DNA of 64,000 nt from Planococcus shenhongbingii (GTDB taxonomy: Bacteria; Bacillota; Bacilli; Bacillales_A; Planococcaceae): positions 3,100,001-3,164,000 of the forward strand of contig NZ_CP129235.1 in assembly GCF_030413635.1 (NCBI RefSeq), given 5' to 3'. Below the pieces are notes generated by a model. It saw nothing but the letters and a program-made list of their open reading frames with translations, searched no databases and was not told where the DNA came from. Positions 33,935 to 42,357 of the stretch are shown here, piece after piece. Each line of letters opens with the position of its first letter. The stretch's first letter is position 1. The position numbers were made by a program, and so were the translations under genes.

Positions 33935-34912
33935 TTATTCCAGCAGCTGCTCGCATAGTTTGTCGAGTTTGAGCTGGTTGTCTCTGTTGCGGATGATGCC
34001 GATGCCCAGCGCTTCGAGTTTTTCCATATTAAAAGGGTCGGAGTTGTCAATCGGTTCGGTGTCTTTGCCGAGTTCGGTCTGGAAACGGTAATAACGGTCT
34101 TCCCCTTTTCGCGGTGTCACAATTTGCTTCAATTGATAGTCGACGGAATCGGAGCTGCCATCCATGATGATGTTCAGCATGCGCCGCGACCAGCCGATAT
34201 GGCCCCAGTGGACCGCTTCTTCGTACGGAATGGGTGCGTTGGCTTCGCCGGTGCCGAGCGATACGACCAGAAAATCAGTTTCTTCTTGAAAAATCGCCTT
34301 TGCTTCGGCATAGGCGCACATTGCCGGGTTGTTGGCATAGACACCGCCGTCGATAAACGCCAATTCCGGAAGTGTCTCGATTCTTTCAGGCGTAAAGTAA
34401 GTCGGTGCCGCGGACGTCGCTCTGGCGACATCTCTCATCAATACATCCATTTGTGTCGGCTGTTCTGATTTTACTTTGGCACTTTTGAAAAAGGCGGGAC
34501 TGCGCAGCTGAATTTCGTAACTGGGAATCAGGACGTCAGTCAGCGACTCGGAAATCATGGCGTCTTTGAAATATTTTTCCAAGACAAATTCCATACCGTC
34601 GTCCGGATATCTTCTATATACATAGCGTCCGCCAGGTATGCGGAACAAAATCGATTTATCGAAAATGATATGGGCATCGTTTTTGAACAGTTTCGCAAGC
34701 GTTTTCGCTGTATACCTCGGGATGCAGCTAATCGCATCTCCTTCTTCCGGCACCACGAGCCCAAGCGCCAGAATTCCGCCGGCGGATGTTCCGGCGATTA
34801 AATCGAAAAGTTCGCAGATCGGCTTTCTTGTCCGTCTCTCTATCTCCGCTAACACAATGGCTGGAATAATGCCCCGAACACCGCCTCCGTCTATGGACAG
34901 TATCTTGATCAT
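33935..34912 (-). CDS. Patatin-like phospholipase
   Basis: The 325-residue protein has the full Ser-Asp dyad of patatins. The oxyanion loop DGGGVRGII is at about 8-16, the nucleophile Ser in GTSAGG near 43-48, and the Asp in DGGVYANNPA near 188. No signal peptide is present, so it acts inside the cell on acyl lipids. ATG at 34912 has GGGAGGG seven bases before it. Some patatins of this general type are effectors in nucleotide-signalled phage defence. No cyclase, kinase or other partner lies next to it here, so a plain lipid acyl hydrolase is the safer reading. The gene is monocistronic. Confidence 0.9.
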   Translation of the reverse strand: MIKILSIDGGGVRGIIPAIVLAEIERRTRKPICELFDLIAGTSAGGILALGLVVPEEGDAISCIPRYTAKTLAKLFKNDAHIIFDKSILFRIPGGRYVYRRYPDDGMEFVLEKYFKDAMISESLTDVLIPSYEIQLRSPAFFKSAKVKSEQPTQMDVLMRDVARATSAAPTYFTPERIETLPELAFIDGGVYANNPAMCAYAEAKAIFQEETDFLVVSLGTGEANAPIPYEEAVHWGHIGWSRRMLNIIMDGSSDSVDYQLKQIVTPRKGEDRYYRFQTELGKDTEPIDNSDPFNMEKLEALGIGIIRNRDNQLKLDKLCEQLLE

Positions 34913-35549
34913 GCCATTTCCCTCCCACTTTATTTAAATGGAATATTCTGAATAATTTAAGGGTAGTTTATCAAGCCCCATTTGTCAAAAAGAGGCGCTT
35001 CTGAAAGCTAATAAATGCTCGCTGGCTGTAAGAATTACATTAGAAATATTCCATCGTTATATTAGTGTAGGAAATATACCGATTTAATCATAATTTTATT
35101 TCTTTTAATAATTATATGATAATTCGTTATTTTTAATTAATGCCATAATTTGGTTGTAATAATTTCTGAATATTTAGGTATATGTATAGGTATTTTAAAC
35201 ATATTCCCAACTTTTTTAATGTTGATTTCCATTTTTTATGATAATCTTACAGTTTATTTAATACCCATAAACAGGTAGTAAATGTCTTTTTAAGTCATAA
35301 AATAGTCTGAAACCTAATATAAAACCCGTTTTTCATTAGTTTTAAACCTTTTTCTTAAATTCGTGGAAACCCTGAAACCCTTGATACTACTGGTTTTATT
35401 AACCATAAATATTTTTGTTATACAACTGTAATATAACTGCAATCGAATTGACGTTGTTATTCAACCTTCGACTCTTTATAGTAAGTAACAGATTAAAGAA
35501 ACAAACAAAATCCTATTCAAGGATAACAAAGAATGTTAGGAGAAAAATA
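34913..35549. other. Long AT-rich 5' region before an NlpC/P60 gene
   Basis: About 640 bases without a supported gene. The left 500 bases are AT-rich with no obvious element. The right end holds a near-match WalR box and a promoter (35427-35482) for the following hydrolase gene. Confidence 0.6.
35427..35482 (+). promoter_or_regulatory. Probable promoter with near-consensus WalR box
   Basis: TGTAAT-5-TGCAAT at 35427-35443 differs in one base from the WalR consensus TGTWAH-5-TGTWAH. TTGTTA at 35454-35459 and TATAGT at 35477-35482 form a sigma-A type pair with a 17-base spacer, 68 bases before the ATG of the SH3-NlpC/P60 gene. The box is a weaker case than the two at 53797 and 58481. Confidence 0.5.
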
Positions 35550-36311
35550 ATGAAAAAATTAGTCTTCACTCTTTTCGCAGCTAGTTCATTGATATTTACT
35601 AACTCAGCTGTTGATGTCGAGGCAGCATTTAATTCCAACACTATTACTCCAGCCATTGAGTCTTCACATACAGCACAAGTTAACACCGAGGAAGTTGAAC
35701 AAGTTGCAGCAGCTAAAGCAACTGTTAAAACTGGCAAATACAAAACAAAATACAACTCCAACATCCGTTTGGATGCAGGCACTAAATATAAAGTGGTAAC
35801 TATGGCTAAAAAAGGCACAACAGTTACTGCAACTCACCAAAAGAAAGTCGGCTCTAAAACTTGGTACAAAGTGAAAGTCAACGGCAAAGCCGGATGGGTT
35901 CTTAGCACATTATTGACTCCAACTTCTACTAAAGTAGTAAAAGCTTCAAACTCAGCTTCATCTTCTGAAGTTGTATCAATCGCCTTGTCTCTTAAAGGAA
36001 TTCCATATAAATTTGGCGGAACGACTACAAGCGGTTTTGACTGCAGCGGTTTCATCCAATACGTATTCAAAAAAGCCGGCAAATCAGTTTCACGCACAAC
36101 TGGCACTCAGTTCGCGGAATCTACAACTGTCAGCAATCCAGTACCTGGAGACTTGATCTTCTTCGCTAACACTTACAAAGCTGGAATCTCACACGTTGGG
36201 ATCTACATCGGAAATGGCCAATTCGTCCATGCCGGCGGATCAAAAGCTGAAGTGAAAAGCGTAAACGACCCTTACTGGGGCAAGAAATTCCACAGCTACA
36301 AACGCCTTTAA
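35550..36311 (+). CDS. Secreted SH3-NlpC/P60 cell-wall endopeptidase
   Basis: The 253 residues comprise a signal peptide (about 1-24, LVFTLFAASSLIF), a linker, one bacterial SH3 domain (about 60-118, with NIRLDAGTKYKVV and KTWYKVKVNGKAGWV) and a C-terminal NlpC/P60 domain. The catalytic Cys is in DCSGF, His in SHVGIY, and the third polar residue is the His of FVHAGG. It cuts gamma-D-glutamyl-diamino-acid bonds in wall peptides, acting outside the membrane. ATG at 35550 follows AGGAG at spacing eight; the open frame upstream of it is untranslated leader. There is no SLH domain, unlike the hydrolases at 51-58 kb; SH3 alone would give wall affinity. Confidence 0.93.
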   Translation: MKKLVFTLFAASSLIFTNSAVDVEAAFNSNTITPAIESSHTAQVNTEEVEQVAAAKATVKTGKYKTKYNSNIRLDAGTKYKVVTMAKKGTTVTATHQKKVGSKTWYKVKVNGKAGWVLSTLLTPTSTKVVKASNSASSSEVVSIALSLKGIPYKFGGTTTSGFDCSGFIQYVFKKAGKSVSRTTGTQFAESTTVSNPVPGDLIFFANTYKAGISHVGIYIGNGQFVHAGGSKAEVKSVNDPYWGKKFHSYKRL

Positions 36312-36322
36312 TCAATGAATGA

Positions 36323-36356
36323 AGCACTTCAGCCCGCGGGCTGAAGTGCTTTTTTG
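36323..36356 (+). terminator. Rho-independent terminator
   Basis: AGCACTTCAGCCC 36323-36335 pairs perfectly with GGGCTGAAGTGCT 36338-36350, followed by six T's. It ends the SH3-NlpC/P60 gene. Confidence 0.95.
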
Positions 36357-36391
36357 TTGGTTTTGAAAACTTGGCTATGCCAGATTTTATC

Positions 36392-36471
36392 GAACGCAGG
36401 TAAATTTTTCTGAACGCAGATAAAGATTTCTGAGCGTAAATAATTTCAGCTGAACGCAGATAAAAGACTGT
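36392..36471 (+). repeat. Four-unit array, 20-bp period
   Basis: Cores related to GAACGCAGATAAA begin at 36392, 36412, 36432 and 36452, exactly 20 bases apart, with mostly T/C-rich bases between. A more degenerate unit may precede at about 36372. The sequence is unrelated to the arrays at 24 and 33 kb, but it is followed in the same way by a palindrome (36489-36507). Confidence 0.9.
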
Positions 36472-36488
36472 TTGCCAAAAGAACAAGC

Positions 36489-36507
36489 GCTTTTCGCTAC
36501 GAAAAGC
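36489..36507. repeat. Palindrome beside the 20-bp array
   Basis: GCTTTTCG 36489-36496, loop CTA, CGAAAAGC 36500-36507, then ATC. Its arms are the same as the outer arms of the palindrome at 24440-24461. Confidence 0.9.
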
Positions 36508-36558
36508 ATCAAATCCGCACTTAAAGTCTTTTTTCTTCATTTAAGAGAATAGAAAAAA

Positions 36559-36588
36559 GCCATTTTCGCGGACGAAAATGGCTTGAAA
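36559..36588 (-). terminator. Terminator of the second trypsin-like protease gene
   Basis: GCCATTTTCG 36559-36568 pairs perfectly with CGAAAATGGC 36573-36582. Six T's follow on the minus strand. Confidence 0.93.
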
Positions 36589-36590
36589 CT

Positions 36591-37940
36591 TTATTTAGTG
36601 ACCATGCTCTTGATCTGGTAATCGCCGTATTCATCGATCACCACGGTGAAGACGGTTGTTTCGGTTTCGCTGAATGTCTCGTTGGTCGCTTTGTCATGGT
36701 ACATGTATTCAGCGGTCGCTTCAATCGTCGATTCTTCTTCACCAATTTCAACATTCATTATCTGAACCTCGTTGATATTGTACACTTTATTAGCATCTGT
36801 TCGTTCTATTACGCGCTTTACGCCCTCTGTTTCCCCTTCACTACCCGGCAGCAAATACGCATGATAATACGTCAACTCAGGTTCGTTCAGTGAATAGACA
36901 ATCAGTTCGTAATAAGATTGGATAAAACTGCCGAGCAATTCCTCATCGAAGTATGCATCTTTCACATCCGGCAATACGACGTCTTCTTCTTCATATTCAA
37001 TCGGATTGGAAACCCATTCATTCAATTGGCCGACCACGGTATGGATCGGAATCGCGTAACCAATCCCTGGACTGTCTTCAAGGATGATTGAGTTGATGCC
37101 AAGAATTTGTTCGTTTTCAGTATCAATCAGCGGCCCGCCGCTGGAACCTTTTTTCAGGATGGCGGTACTTTCAATCATATTCACATATTCGAATGTATCC
37201 GAAAAGCTGGCGCCTGTTGCTGTCACTTCGCCTTCGGTCGCGGTATTGGCCTGATCTTCCGGAGATCCGATTGCTACGACGTTCGTACCGACTTGCGGAT
37301 CAGCACTAGCCATCGGCATCGGCTGTTTGCCAGCAAGTTCTTTCACACGCACAAGCGCAATGTCTTCCGTTTCCGAGATGCCGATTACATGACCGTTAAA
37401 TTCTTGCCCATCACTGTTTTTAAGTGTCACATACGACGCGCCTTTAACGACGTGGGCATTGGTCAAGATGTCACCCTGCTCATTGAATAGGAAGCCCGAG
37501 CCCTGCTCCAGGTCGGTATAAAGCGTATAGACGTGCGTCTTCGCATTCGCAATCATCAATGAGAGATCTTTTTCCGGCGCCTCAACTGGCTCTTCCGGTG
37601 TAATAACCACAACTTCGTTTTCAGTTACCGGTTTTTCAGCCGGTTCTTCTACAACCTCTTCTTCCGGTGTTTCTTCCCTTGTATCTTCCACTGTACCTTC
37701 GGCTGGAGCCGTCTCTTCAGGCACTTCTTTAGGCTCTACTTGAAAACCAGAATAGCTCTTTCCTGCGAACGCTTCCTGTTTCACACTTGCTGTTGCCGGT
37801 GGAGCAGTTTCCGGCGGCGGTGCAATCAGGAGGTAACTGCCAATGCCGACTGCAGCAATCAGAATCAGCGATAATAAGAAAATTAGAATTCGTTTTTTGT
37901 TTTGTCCAACGGTGTTACGGTTAGCTCTGCGACTATTCAT
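36591..37940 (-). CDS. Trypsin-like (HtrA-type) membrane protease with C-terminal TcaA-like NTF2 domain
   Basis: The 449-residue protein has a basic cytoplasmic N-terminus and one membrane helix at about 18-40. A long Glu/Pro-rich linker (about 60-125) leads to the protease domain with His in LTNAHVV, Asp in EDIALVRV and Ser in KGSSGGPL. A C-terminal domain of about 120 residues starts near LLGSFIQSYYELIVYSLN, with the NTF2-like pattern found at the end of TcaA and related wall-stress proteins. PDZ is absent. It sits outside the membrane with its active domain facing the wall. The fusion of protease and NTF2-like domain suggests a wall-linked sensor or housekeeping protease. The start is ATG at 37940; its Shine-Dalgarno is weak. 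Confidence 0.87.
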   Translation of the reverse strand: MNSRRANRNTVGQNKKRILIFLLSLILIAAVGIGSYLLIAPPPETAPPATASVKQEAFAGKSYSGFQVEPKEVPEETAPAEGTVEDTREETPEEEVVEEPAEKPVTENEVVVITPEEPVEAPEKDLSLMIANAKTHVYTLYTDLEQGSGFLFNEQGDILTNAHVVKGASYVTLKNSDGQEFNGHVIGISETEDIALVRVKELAGKQPMPMASADPQVGTNVVAIGSPEDQANTATEGEVTATGASFSDTFEYVNMIESTAILKKGSSGGPLIDTENEQILGINSIILEDSPGIGYAIPIHTVVGQLNEWVSNPIEYEEEDVVLPDVKDAYFDEELLGSFIQSYYELIVYSLNEPELTYYHAYLLPGSEGETEGVKRVIERTDANKVYNINEVQIMNVEIGEEESTIEATAEYMYHDKATNETFSETETTVFTVVIDEYGDYQIKSMVTK

Positions 37941-38106
37941 GTGTTCAACTCGCTTCTTTAAATTAATGGTAATTATATAGACGCAAAAGGAGCTAAATGG
38001 TTACAGCTCTATTTAGCGTGTCGGGCACCTTTGCTATTCAATCTTTTTCCATTATAGCAAGTTGAACCAAAAAGGTCTGCTAAAGTGGGTGCGATGGGAT
38101 AGAAAA

Positions 38107-38137
38107 AGAGCTTCCGCAGTTTGCGGAAGCTCTTTTT
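38107..38137. terminator. Terminator distal to the nuclease gene
   Basis: AGAGCTTCCGCA 38107-38118 pairs perfectly with TGCGGAAGCTCT 38122-38133. T runs occur on both strands. The nearest gene end that can use it is the nuclease stop at 38457 on the minus strand, more than 300 bases away. Confidence 0.85.
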
Positions 38138-38180
38138 CTTACTATATAAGTGGAACTAATAAACTTTATATGCCATATTC

Positions 38181-38223
38181 GTAAAACAGCTACGCTGCCT
38201 CGCGGGAGTCTCCGCTGTTTTAC
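38181..38223. repeat. Palindromic interspersed element
   Basis: GTAAAACAGC 38181-38190 pairs exactly with GCTGTTTTAC 38214-38223. Between them is a GC-rich centre (CTGCCTCGCGGGAGTCTCC) of a kind I recognise as frequent between Bacillales genes. The family assignment is from memory and unchecked. Confidence 0.65.
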
Positions 38224-38275
38224 TTCATATCTAGAGAAGGATAAATTTGAATGATCATCACTATTACTTAGAAAT

Positions 38276-38440
38276 ATCCAGCGCCGGTGCGTCCAGGGGC
38301 TAGGCGGAGCTTTGAGACGAGTGTACTTCTCGGCTCAAAGCGGGAGTCAAAGTGGTGCCCAAAAGCTTGGGCACCACTTTTGCGACGAGCTTGCGCAGGA
38401 GCAATCGTCTTTGCCTTACCCAAAGCAGCCGGCGCGGCTT
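38276..38440 (+). repeat. Dispersed structured intergenic repeat, copy C, with an inserted hairpin
   Basis: The first 70 bases align to copies A and B without gaps. The central stem is CTTTGAG 38310-38316 with CTCAAAG 38334-38340, which changes two base pairs on both sides relative to A. After GGGAGTC an extra segment of about 70 bases starts with a perfect 14-base-pair hairpin (38349-38362 with 38367-38380). The repeat end (CCCAAAGC, then GCC) returns at 38419-38430. Confidence 0.85.
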
Positions 38441-38456
38441 ATCAAAGTGAAGACAT

Positions 38457-41400
38457 CTACTTGTTCTTCTTCATCTGTCCATTATTGGATACAACCGTGT
38501 AGTTGCCGAGTCCGGTGATGTTCAATGTGAACGTTTTGCCGGTTTTCTCGCCTTGGATGATTTTCCATTTGCCCTTGGCGTCTTCACGGGCGCCGAACAG
38601 GATTTTGACGTCGGTGTTCAAGTCAAATTCCAGTTCAGCAGCTGCGTTGAATTGGATACTCAAATTTTCGCCGTTTTCCTTCACTAGATTTAAGCTCACT
38701 TGATCGGCTGTTGTCGGGCGTTTGTCGACTTCGCTTTCGTCGTCATACGCCACTTCCAATGTGAAAGCTCCGTCTGCGGCTGCAACGATTTGCTGCAGGT
38801 TCGCTGCGGACAATGTCAGGTCTGCTGAAGGCATGTCGATGACAAGCGTTTTGTCGCTTGCCAGCAATTGTTCTGCTGTTTCTTCATTAAAGAGGATATT
38901 CAATTGGCCTTGTTCATCTGCCGGGCCTGCGACAACAATTGCTGACTCTCCTGAGTAATCAGGGTCCGCTTGCTGTTCACCCGGAACGGCCGGATCTGCC
39001 AAGTCGATTTGCAGAAGCACCGGATCATGGTCAGATGCGCGTCCGTGCTGTTCCATGAACATTGCGTTGATGTGGATCATATCGACTTCTGTTTTATCGT
39101 CTAAGTTATTCGTCACGAGCATATGGTCAAGCACTTGAGAGTTTCCTTGGTAATAATAAGAGAAACGGTCATCCAGTGGTACATCTTCGACTTTGTTCGC
39201 CAGGATGTCGCCTTTCAATGCGTCAAGTGCCGGCGTGAATTCGAAGTCGTTCATATCTCCAGCCACAACTACGTTCAAGTCGGGATTTTGCTCTAAGCCT
39301 TCTTCAATAAAGCCGTTGATCGCTGATGCAAGTTCGATGCGCTCTGCTTCAGAGCCAAGGAATGGCGGCTGGTTCTGGCCGAACAGCGGCTGGTCGCCGC
39401 CTTTTGAATTCAAGTGGGCCGCAATGACGACCACGTCTTCGCCTTGGAATTCAAATTGTGCAGCCAATGGCTTGCGGGTATTCGGCATCGGAATTGGCTG
39501 GACGCGTCCAGGATTCAACGCCAGTTCGCCGTTTACCCATGAATTGTCGTCGTTGTAATCGCCTTTTGGTGCATCGGAGAGCGTCACGCGTTCCGGGTTA
39601 TACAGGAATCCGACACGGATATTTCCGCCCGGCTCCCCGCCGTCCTGGTTGTTTTCCGGCGCAATGTCGGTCCATTTATAGCTTGGGCCGCCCGCCGCTT
39701 CGATGGCTTCGATCAAGCGCTTATAGCTGGCATCTGCATTCGGGTCGCCTGAATTGATCGGCCCGTTGGAATCCTGCACTTCCACCAATGCGACAACATC
39801 CGGTGATTTCAAGTTCTCCACAAACGATTCGCCGAGGCGCGCCGCTTTTTCGTTACTTGTATGGTTCGGGTCAGCTGAGAAGTTTTCCATATTATACGTA
39901 GCAACCGTCAATTTGTCTTCGTCTTTTTGGATCCATGTGGTTTCGGGAGCTGTATCGCCTTCAATCAGTTCCGGCAAGCTTGCTCGCTCTGTCCACAATT
40001 TATAGTTTCCGAAGCCGAAGCCAAGGACGCCGACGACGTCTCCGTTAAAGCGGTCTCCGCCTTTCGCGACGAAACTTTCATCGTTAAAATCGACGGTGAT
40101 GCGTTCCGGGTTATAATCGTTTTCGGAAATCAGGATTCCGCCTTGCTTGTGGAAATCCGTGTTCAGCGAGTTTTCTGCTACGACTACCACTTCACCGTAG
40201 CCTTGTGGCCCGACGATTTTGGCGTTCGGCACGGCCAAGCGCATCAACTCGAGCGACTCCCAGAAATCAATGCCGTCCTGTTGTGGATCGAATTTTGCGA
40301 ACTGGTCATTGTCGATGATCTCTGACGGCGGCTGAACGTCTTCGCCGATGACAATCGGTTCAGGAAGTGAAGCTGTTCCTGTTTTGACAGTTTCCACAGC
40401 GCGGATGCGCGTAATCGGAAGGTCGTTTTGTCTGATGTCCGAATAGCCTTCCTGGAAATGCTCTTCTACTGTCCCGCTGACTGTCACCACATCGCCGACT
40501 TTCAAGCCGTTCGATGCTTTATTGACAATCAAGGCTTCCGACGTAGTGAAGTCGTTGTCCGGATTGGTATCTTGGATGACGAAGTTCGCCGAGTTGTAGA
40601 TATGCGTCACAACTCCAACGATTTCGCTGACGGCCACGCCTTCATAATCCGAGTAATGGCTTTCGCCTTGGATATCACGGATTTTCAGGTCTGCTGTTTT
40701 CAGCACCGTATAATCGAATGAAAAGACTTCTGAGGTCCCGTCTCCAACAGCAATCGCTTTGATCACCGTGTCTTCGGTCAATTCAATCGGTGCTGTGTAT
40801 TTTGCGCTTGCGGCAGTTGGCACTGAGCCGTCAAGCGTGTAATGGATGCTTGCGTTGTCCCAGCCGGACTGCAGGGTAATTTTCGTTCCTGCAGAAACGA
40901 CGCCCGGGAATACGTCTGTATAAACGGCCGGTTTATTGACCAAGTCAAAGCTGCCGGTGCCGAGTGTTTTCACTTGGTACGTGTTATTGAATTTCGAAGC
41001 GATTCCCGATACGTGAATGAGGTCGCCTTCTTTGTATTGCTGCGTGAAGCGGGCAAAATCAAGGCCGTTGCGGTTATCGTTGCGGATGATGACCGATTCG
41101 CCGTTTTCCGCAGCCGCTGAAAATTCAAATGTGCCAAAATCGTTTACTGATTTTAAGCCTGTGATCGTGACGTTGCGCAGTTCGATGCGCTCGCCTTGCG
41201 TTTCTTCATTGACTCCTGCTGGCGTAAGGGTTTGCGCTGCAGGCAATGGGTTGTTAGATGAAATTACTTCTATTGTATCTGGCTGCAATTGCAGTTCGTT
41301 TGAAAATAAGGAAGTGCGTCCTGTCAAGCGTACGTTATCTCCAGGAGCAACGTTCGCGTTCGAAGTAAAGACATAAAGGCCTGCTGTTTCGTCCTGGATG

Positions 41401-41951
41401 TAAAACGCTTTTCCGCCCCAGAAACCGGTTCCTGTTGTTACTGTGCCTTCAACTTCGATCAACTCGCCATTAGAGGTGCGGGCTTCAGCGATTGAATCGA
41501 CCGGCGCTGCTTCCGGCGGCGCTTCGCCTTCAGAAAGGATCGTGTAAGCTGATGCTGAACGGAGGCCAGGAACAGAGAAATAAGCACTGAGCGTTCCGGT
41601 GATAGTCACTTCCGCTTTGAAATTTTGCGGGTTGTCTGCCAGATTCAATCCTCCACGGACAGAACCGGTCGGCAATTGGACAGGCAGTATTTTAGCGGGA
41701 TCTGTTTCGTCCGGCGAATCCGCCAATCCCACATTGGTAGCTGCCGTGAACGGGGCTTCCTGGTCGTAACTCGTTCCGCTATTAGCGGTTCCTACGATAA
41801 ATCCTTTCACCGTAGCGGTTCCAGAATTATTGGCAATCGCTTCCGCTACCGTAATCGGTTCTGCCGCCTCTGTAGTTGCCATATACGGCAGCATAGCGAA
41901 CAAGGCCACTAACAAGCTCAAGAACATCTTGCCGAATGCATTCTTCGTCAC
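38457..41951 (-). CDS. Large secreted endonuclease/exonuclease/phosphatase-family nuclease (ExeM/YhcR-like architecture)
   Basis: The 1164-residue protein has a signal peptide at about 1-29. An N-terminal OB-fold region of the YhcR/DUF6359 kind follows (SGTATVKGFIVG). Next come further OB-type nucleic-acid-binding repeats with EVEGTVTTG and GDVVTVSGTV, and a chitobiase-like beta domain (IHYTLDGSVPTAAS). The EEP nuclease domain has TVATYNMENF, VALVEVQD, AAHLNSKGG, VVAGDMNDF and ASDHDPV. A C-terminal beta domain ends the protein. Catalytic Asn, Glu, Asp and His are all visible. It should degrade extracellular DNA or RNA. GTG at 41951 follows AAGGAG at spacing nine. No SLH or sorting motif is seen. 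The next gene upstream is an SLH-anchored 5'-nucleotidase. Confidence 0.92.
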   Translation of the reverse strand: MTKNAFGKMFLSLLVALFAMLPYMATTEAAEPITVAEAIANNSGTATVKGFIVGTANSGTSYDQEAPFTAATNVGLADSPDETDPAKILPVQLPTGSVRGGLNLADNPQNFKAEVTITGTLSAYFSVPGLRSASAYTILSEGEAPPEAAPVDSIAEARTSNGELIEVEGTVTTGTGFWGGKAFYIQDETAGLYVFTSNANVAPGDNVRLTGRTSLFSNELQLQPDTIEVISSNNPLPAAQTLTPAGVNEETQGERIELRNVTITGLKSVNDFGTFEFSAAAENGESVIIRNDNRNGLDFARFTQQYKEGDLIHVSGIASKFNNTYQVKTLGTGSFDLVNKPAVYTDVFPGVVSAGTKITLQSGWDNASIHYTLDGSVPTAASAKYTAPIELTEDTVIKAIAVGDGTSEVFSFDYTVLKTADLKIRDIQGESHYSDYEGVAVSEIVGVVTHIYNSANFVIQDTNPDNDFTTSEALIVNKASNGLKVGDVVTVSGTVEEHFQEGYSDIRQNDLPITRIRAVETVKTGTASLPEPIVIGEDVQPPSEIIDNDQFAKFDPQQDGIDFWESLELMRLAVPNAKIVGPQGYGEVVVVAENSLNTDFHKQGGILISENDYNPERITVDFNDESFVAKGGDRFNGDVVGVLGFGFGNYKLWTERASLPELIEGDTAPETTWIQKDEDKLTVATYNMENFSADPNHTSNEKAARLGESFVENLKSPDVVALVEVQDSNGPINSGDPNADASYKRLIEAIEAAGGPSYKWTDIAPENNQDGGEPGGNIRVGFLYNPERVTLSDAPKGDYNDDNSWVNGELALNPGRVQPIPMPNTRKPLAAQFEFQGEDVVVIAAHLNSKGGDQPLFGQNQPPFLGSEAERIELASAINGFIEEGLEQNPDLNVVVAGDMNDFEFTPALDALKGDILANKVEDVPLDDRFSYYYQGNSQVLDHMLVTNNLDDKTEVDMIHINAMFMEQHGRASDHDPVLLQIDLADPAVPGEQQADPDYSGESAIVVAGPADEQGQLNILFNEETAEQLLASDKTLVIDMPSADLTLSAANLQQIVAAADGAFTLEVAYDDESEVDKRPTTADQVSLNLVKENGENLSIQFNAAAELEFDLNTDVKILFGAREDAKGKWKIIQGEKTGKTFTLNITGLGNYTVVSNNGQMKKNK

Positions 41952-42357
41952 TCTGCTTCACTCCTTGGAATTTAATAACATACAGCTCCATTATATAAAA
42001 GGAATGTATCGTTTTCGTTAAAATTGTGTAATTTTTCAAATTTAATGCCTTAAAAGATTATAAAAATGTAAATAATTAGTTATTTTAAAGTATATAGGCA
42101 CACATTTTAATCGTTTCATATAAATTCCATCTGAATTCCCACCTTCCCACACCTTTTCCCGATTGATTCAGTTTCTTCAAAAAGGGCATGCATTTACTAA
42201 TAAAATACACAAAGGTCAGGCAATAATTTATACAAAAAAGAACTGTTTGTCCATTTCCTCAAAAACCATTTGTTTATCTCCACATCCTTAGCCTTTCAAA
42301 AAAATAAAGCAACCCCCTCCTACCGGCATTCCGGTAAGCGGGGGTTGCTGGTTGTAT
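41952..42357. other. Intergenic region between nuclease and 5'-nucleotidase genes
   Basis: The only element found in these 406 bases is the nucleotidase terminator (42309-42348). The remainder is AT-rich and presumably carries the nuclease promoter. I find no convincing -35/-10 pair. Confidence 0.5.
42309..42348 (-). terminator. Terminator of the 5'-nucleotidase gene
   Basis: GCAACCCCC 42309-42317 pairs with GGGGGTTGC 42340-42348, with a second inner stem TACCGG/CCGGTA (42321-42336). T-rich sequence follows on the minus strand. Confidence 0.9.

Larger units (their letters stand above)
37941..38456. other. Structured intergenic region: terminator, palindromic element and repeat copy C
   Basis: No gene is supported in about 515 bases. 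Reading from the nuclease gene on the minus strand, it holds repeat copy C with an inserted hairpin (38276-38440), a palindromic element (38181-38223) and then a terminator (38107-38133). The nuclease transcript would therefore carry both elements in its 3' end. Confidence 0.75.

Noticed and set aside
33935..34912. CBASS or other defence system built on the patatin gene
   Set aside because: No nucleotide cyclase, HORMA/TRIP13, E1/E2 or other defence partner is adjacent. The flanking genes are an acyltransferase and a wall hydrolase.
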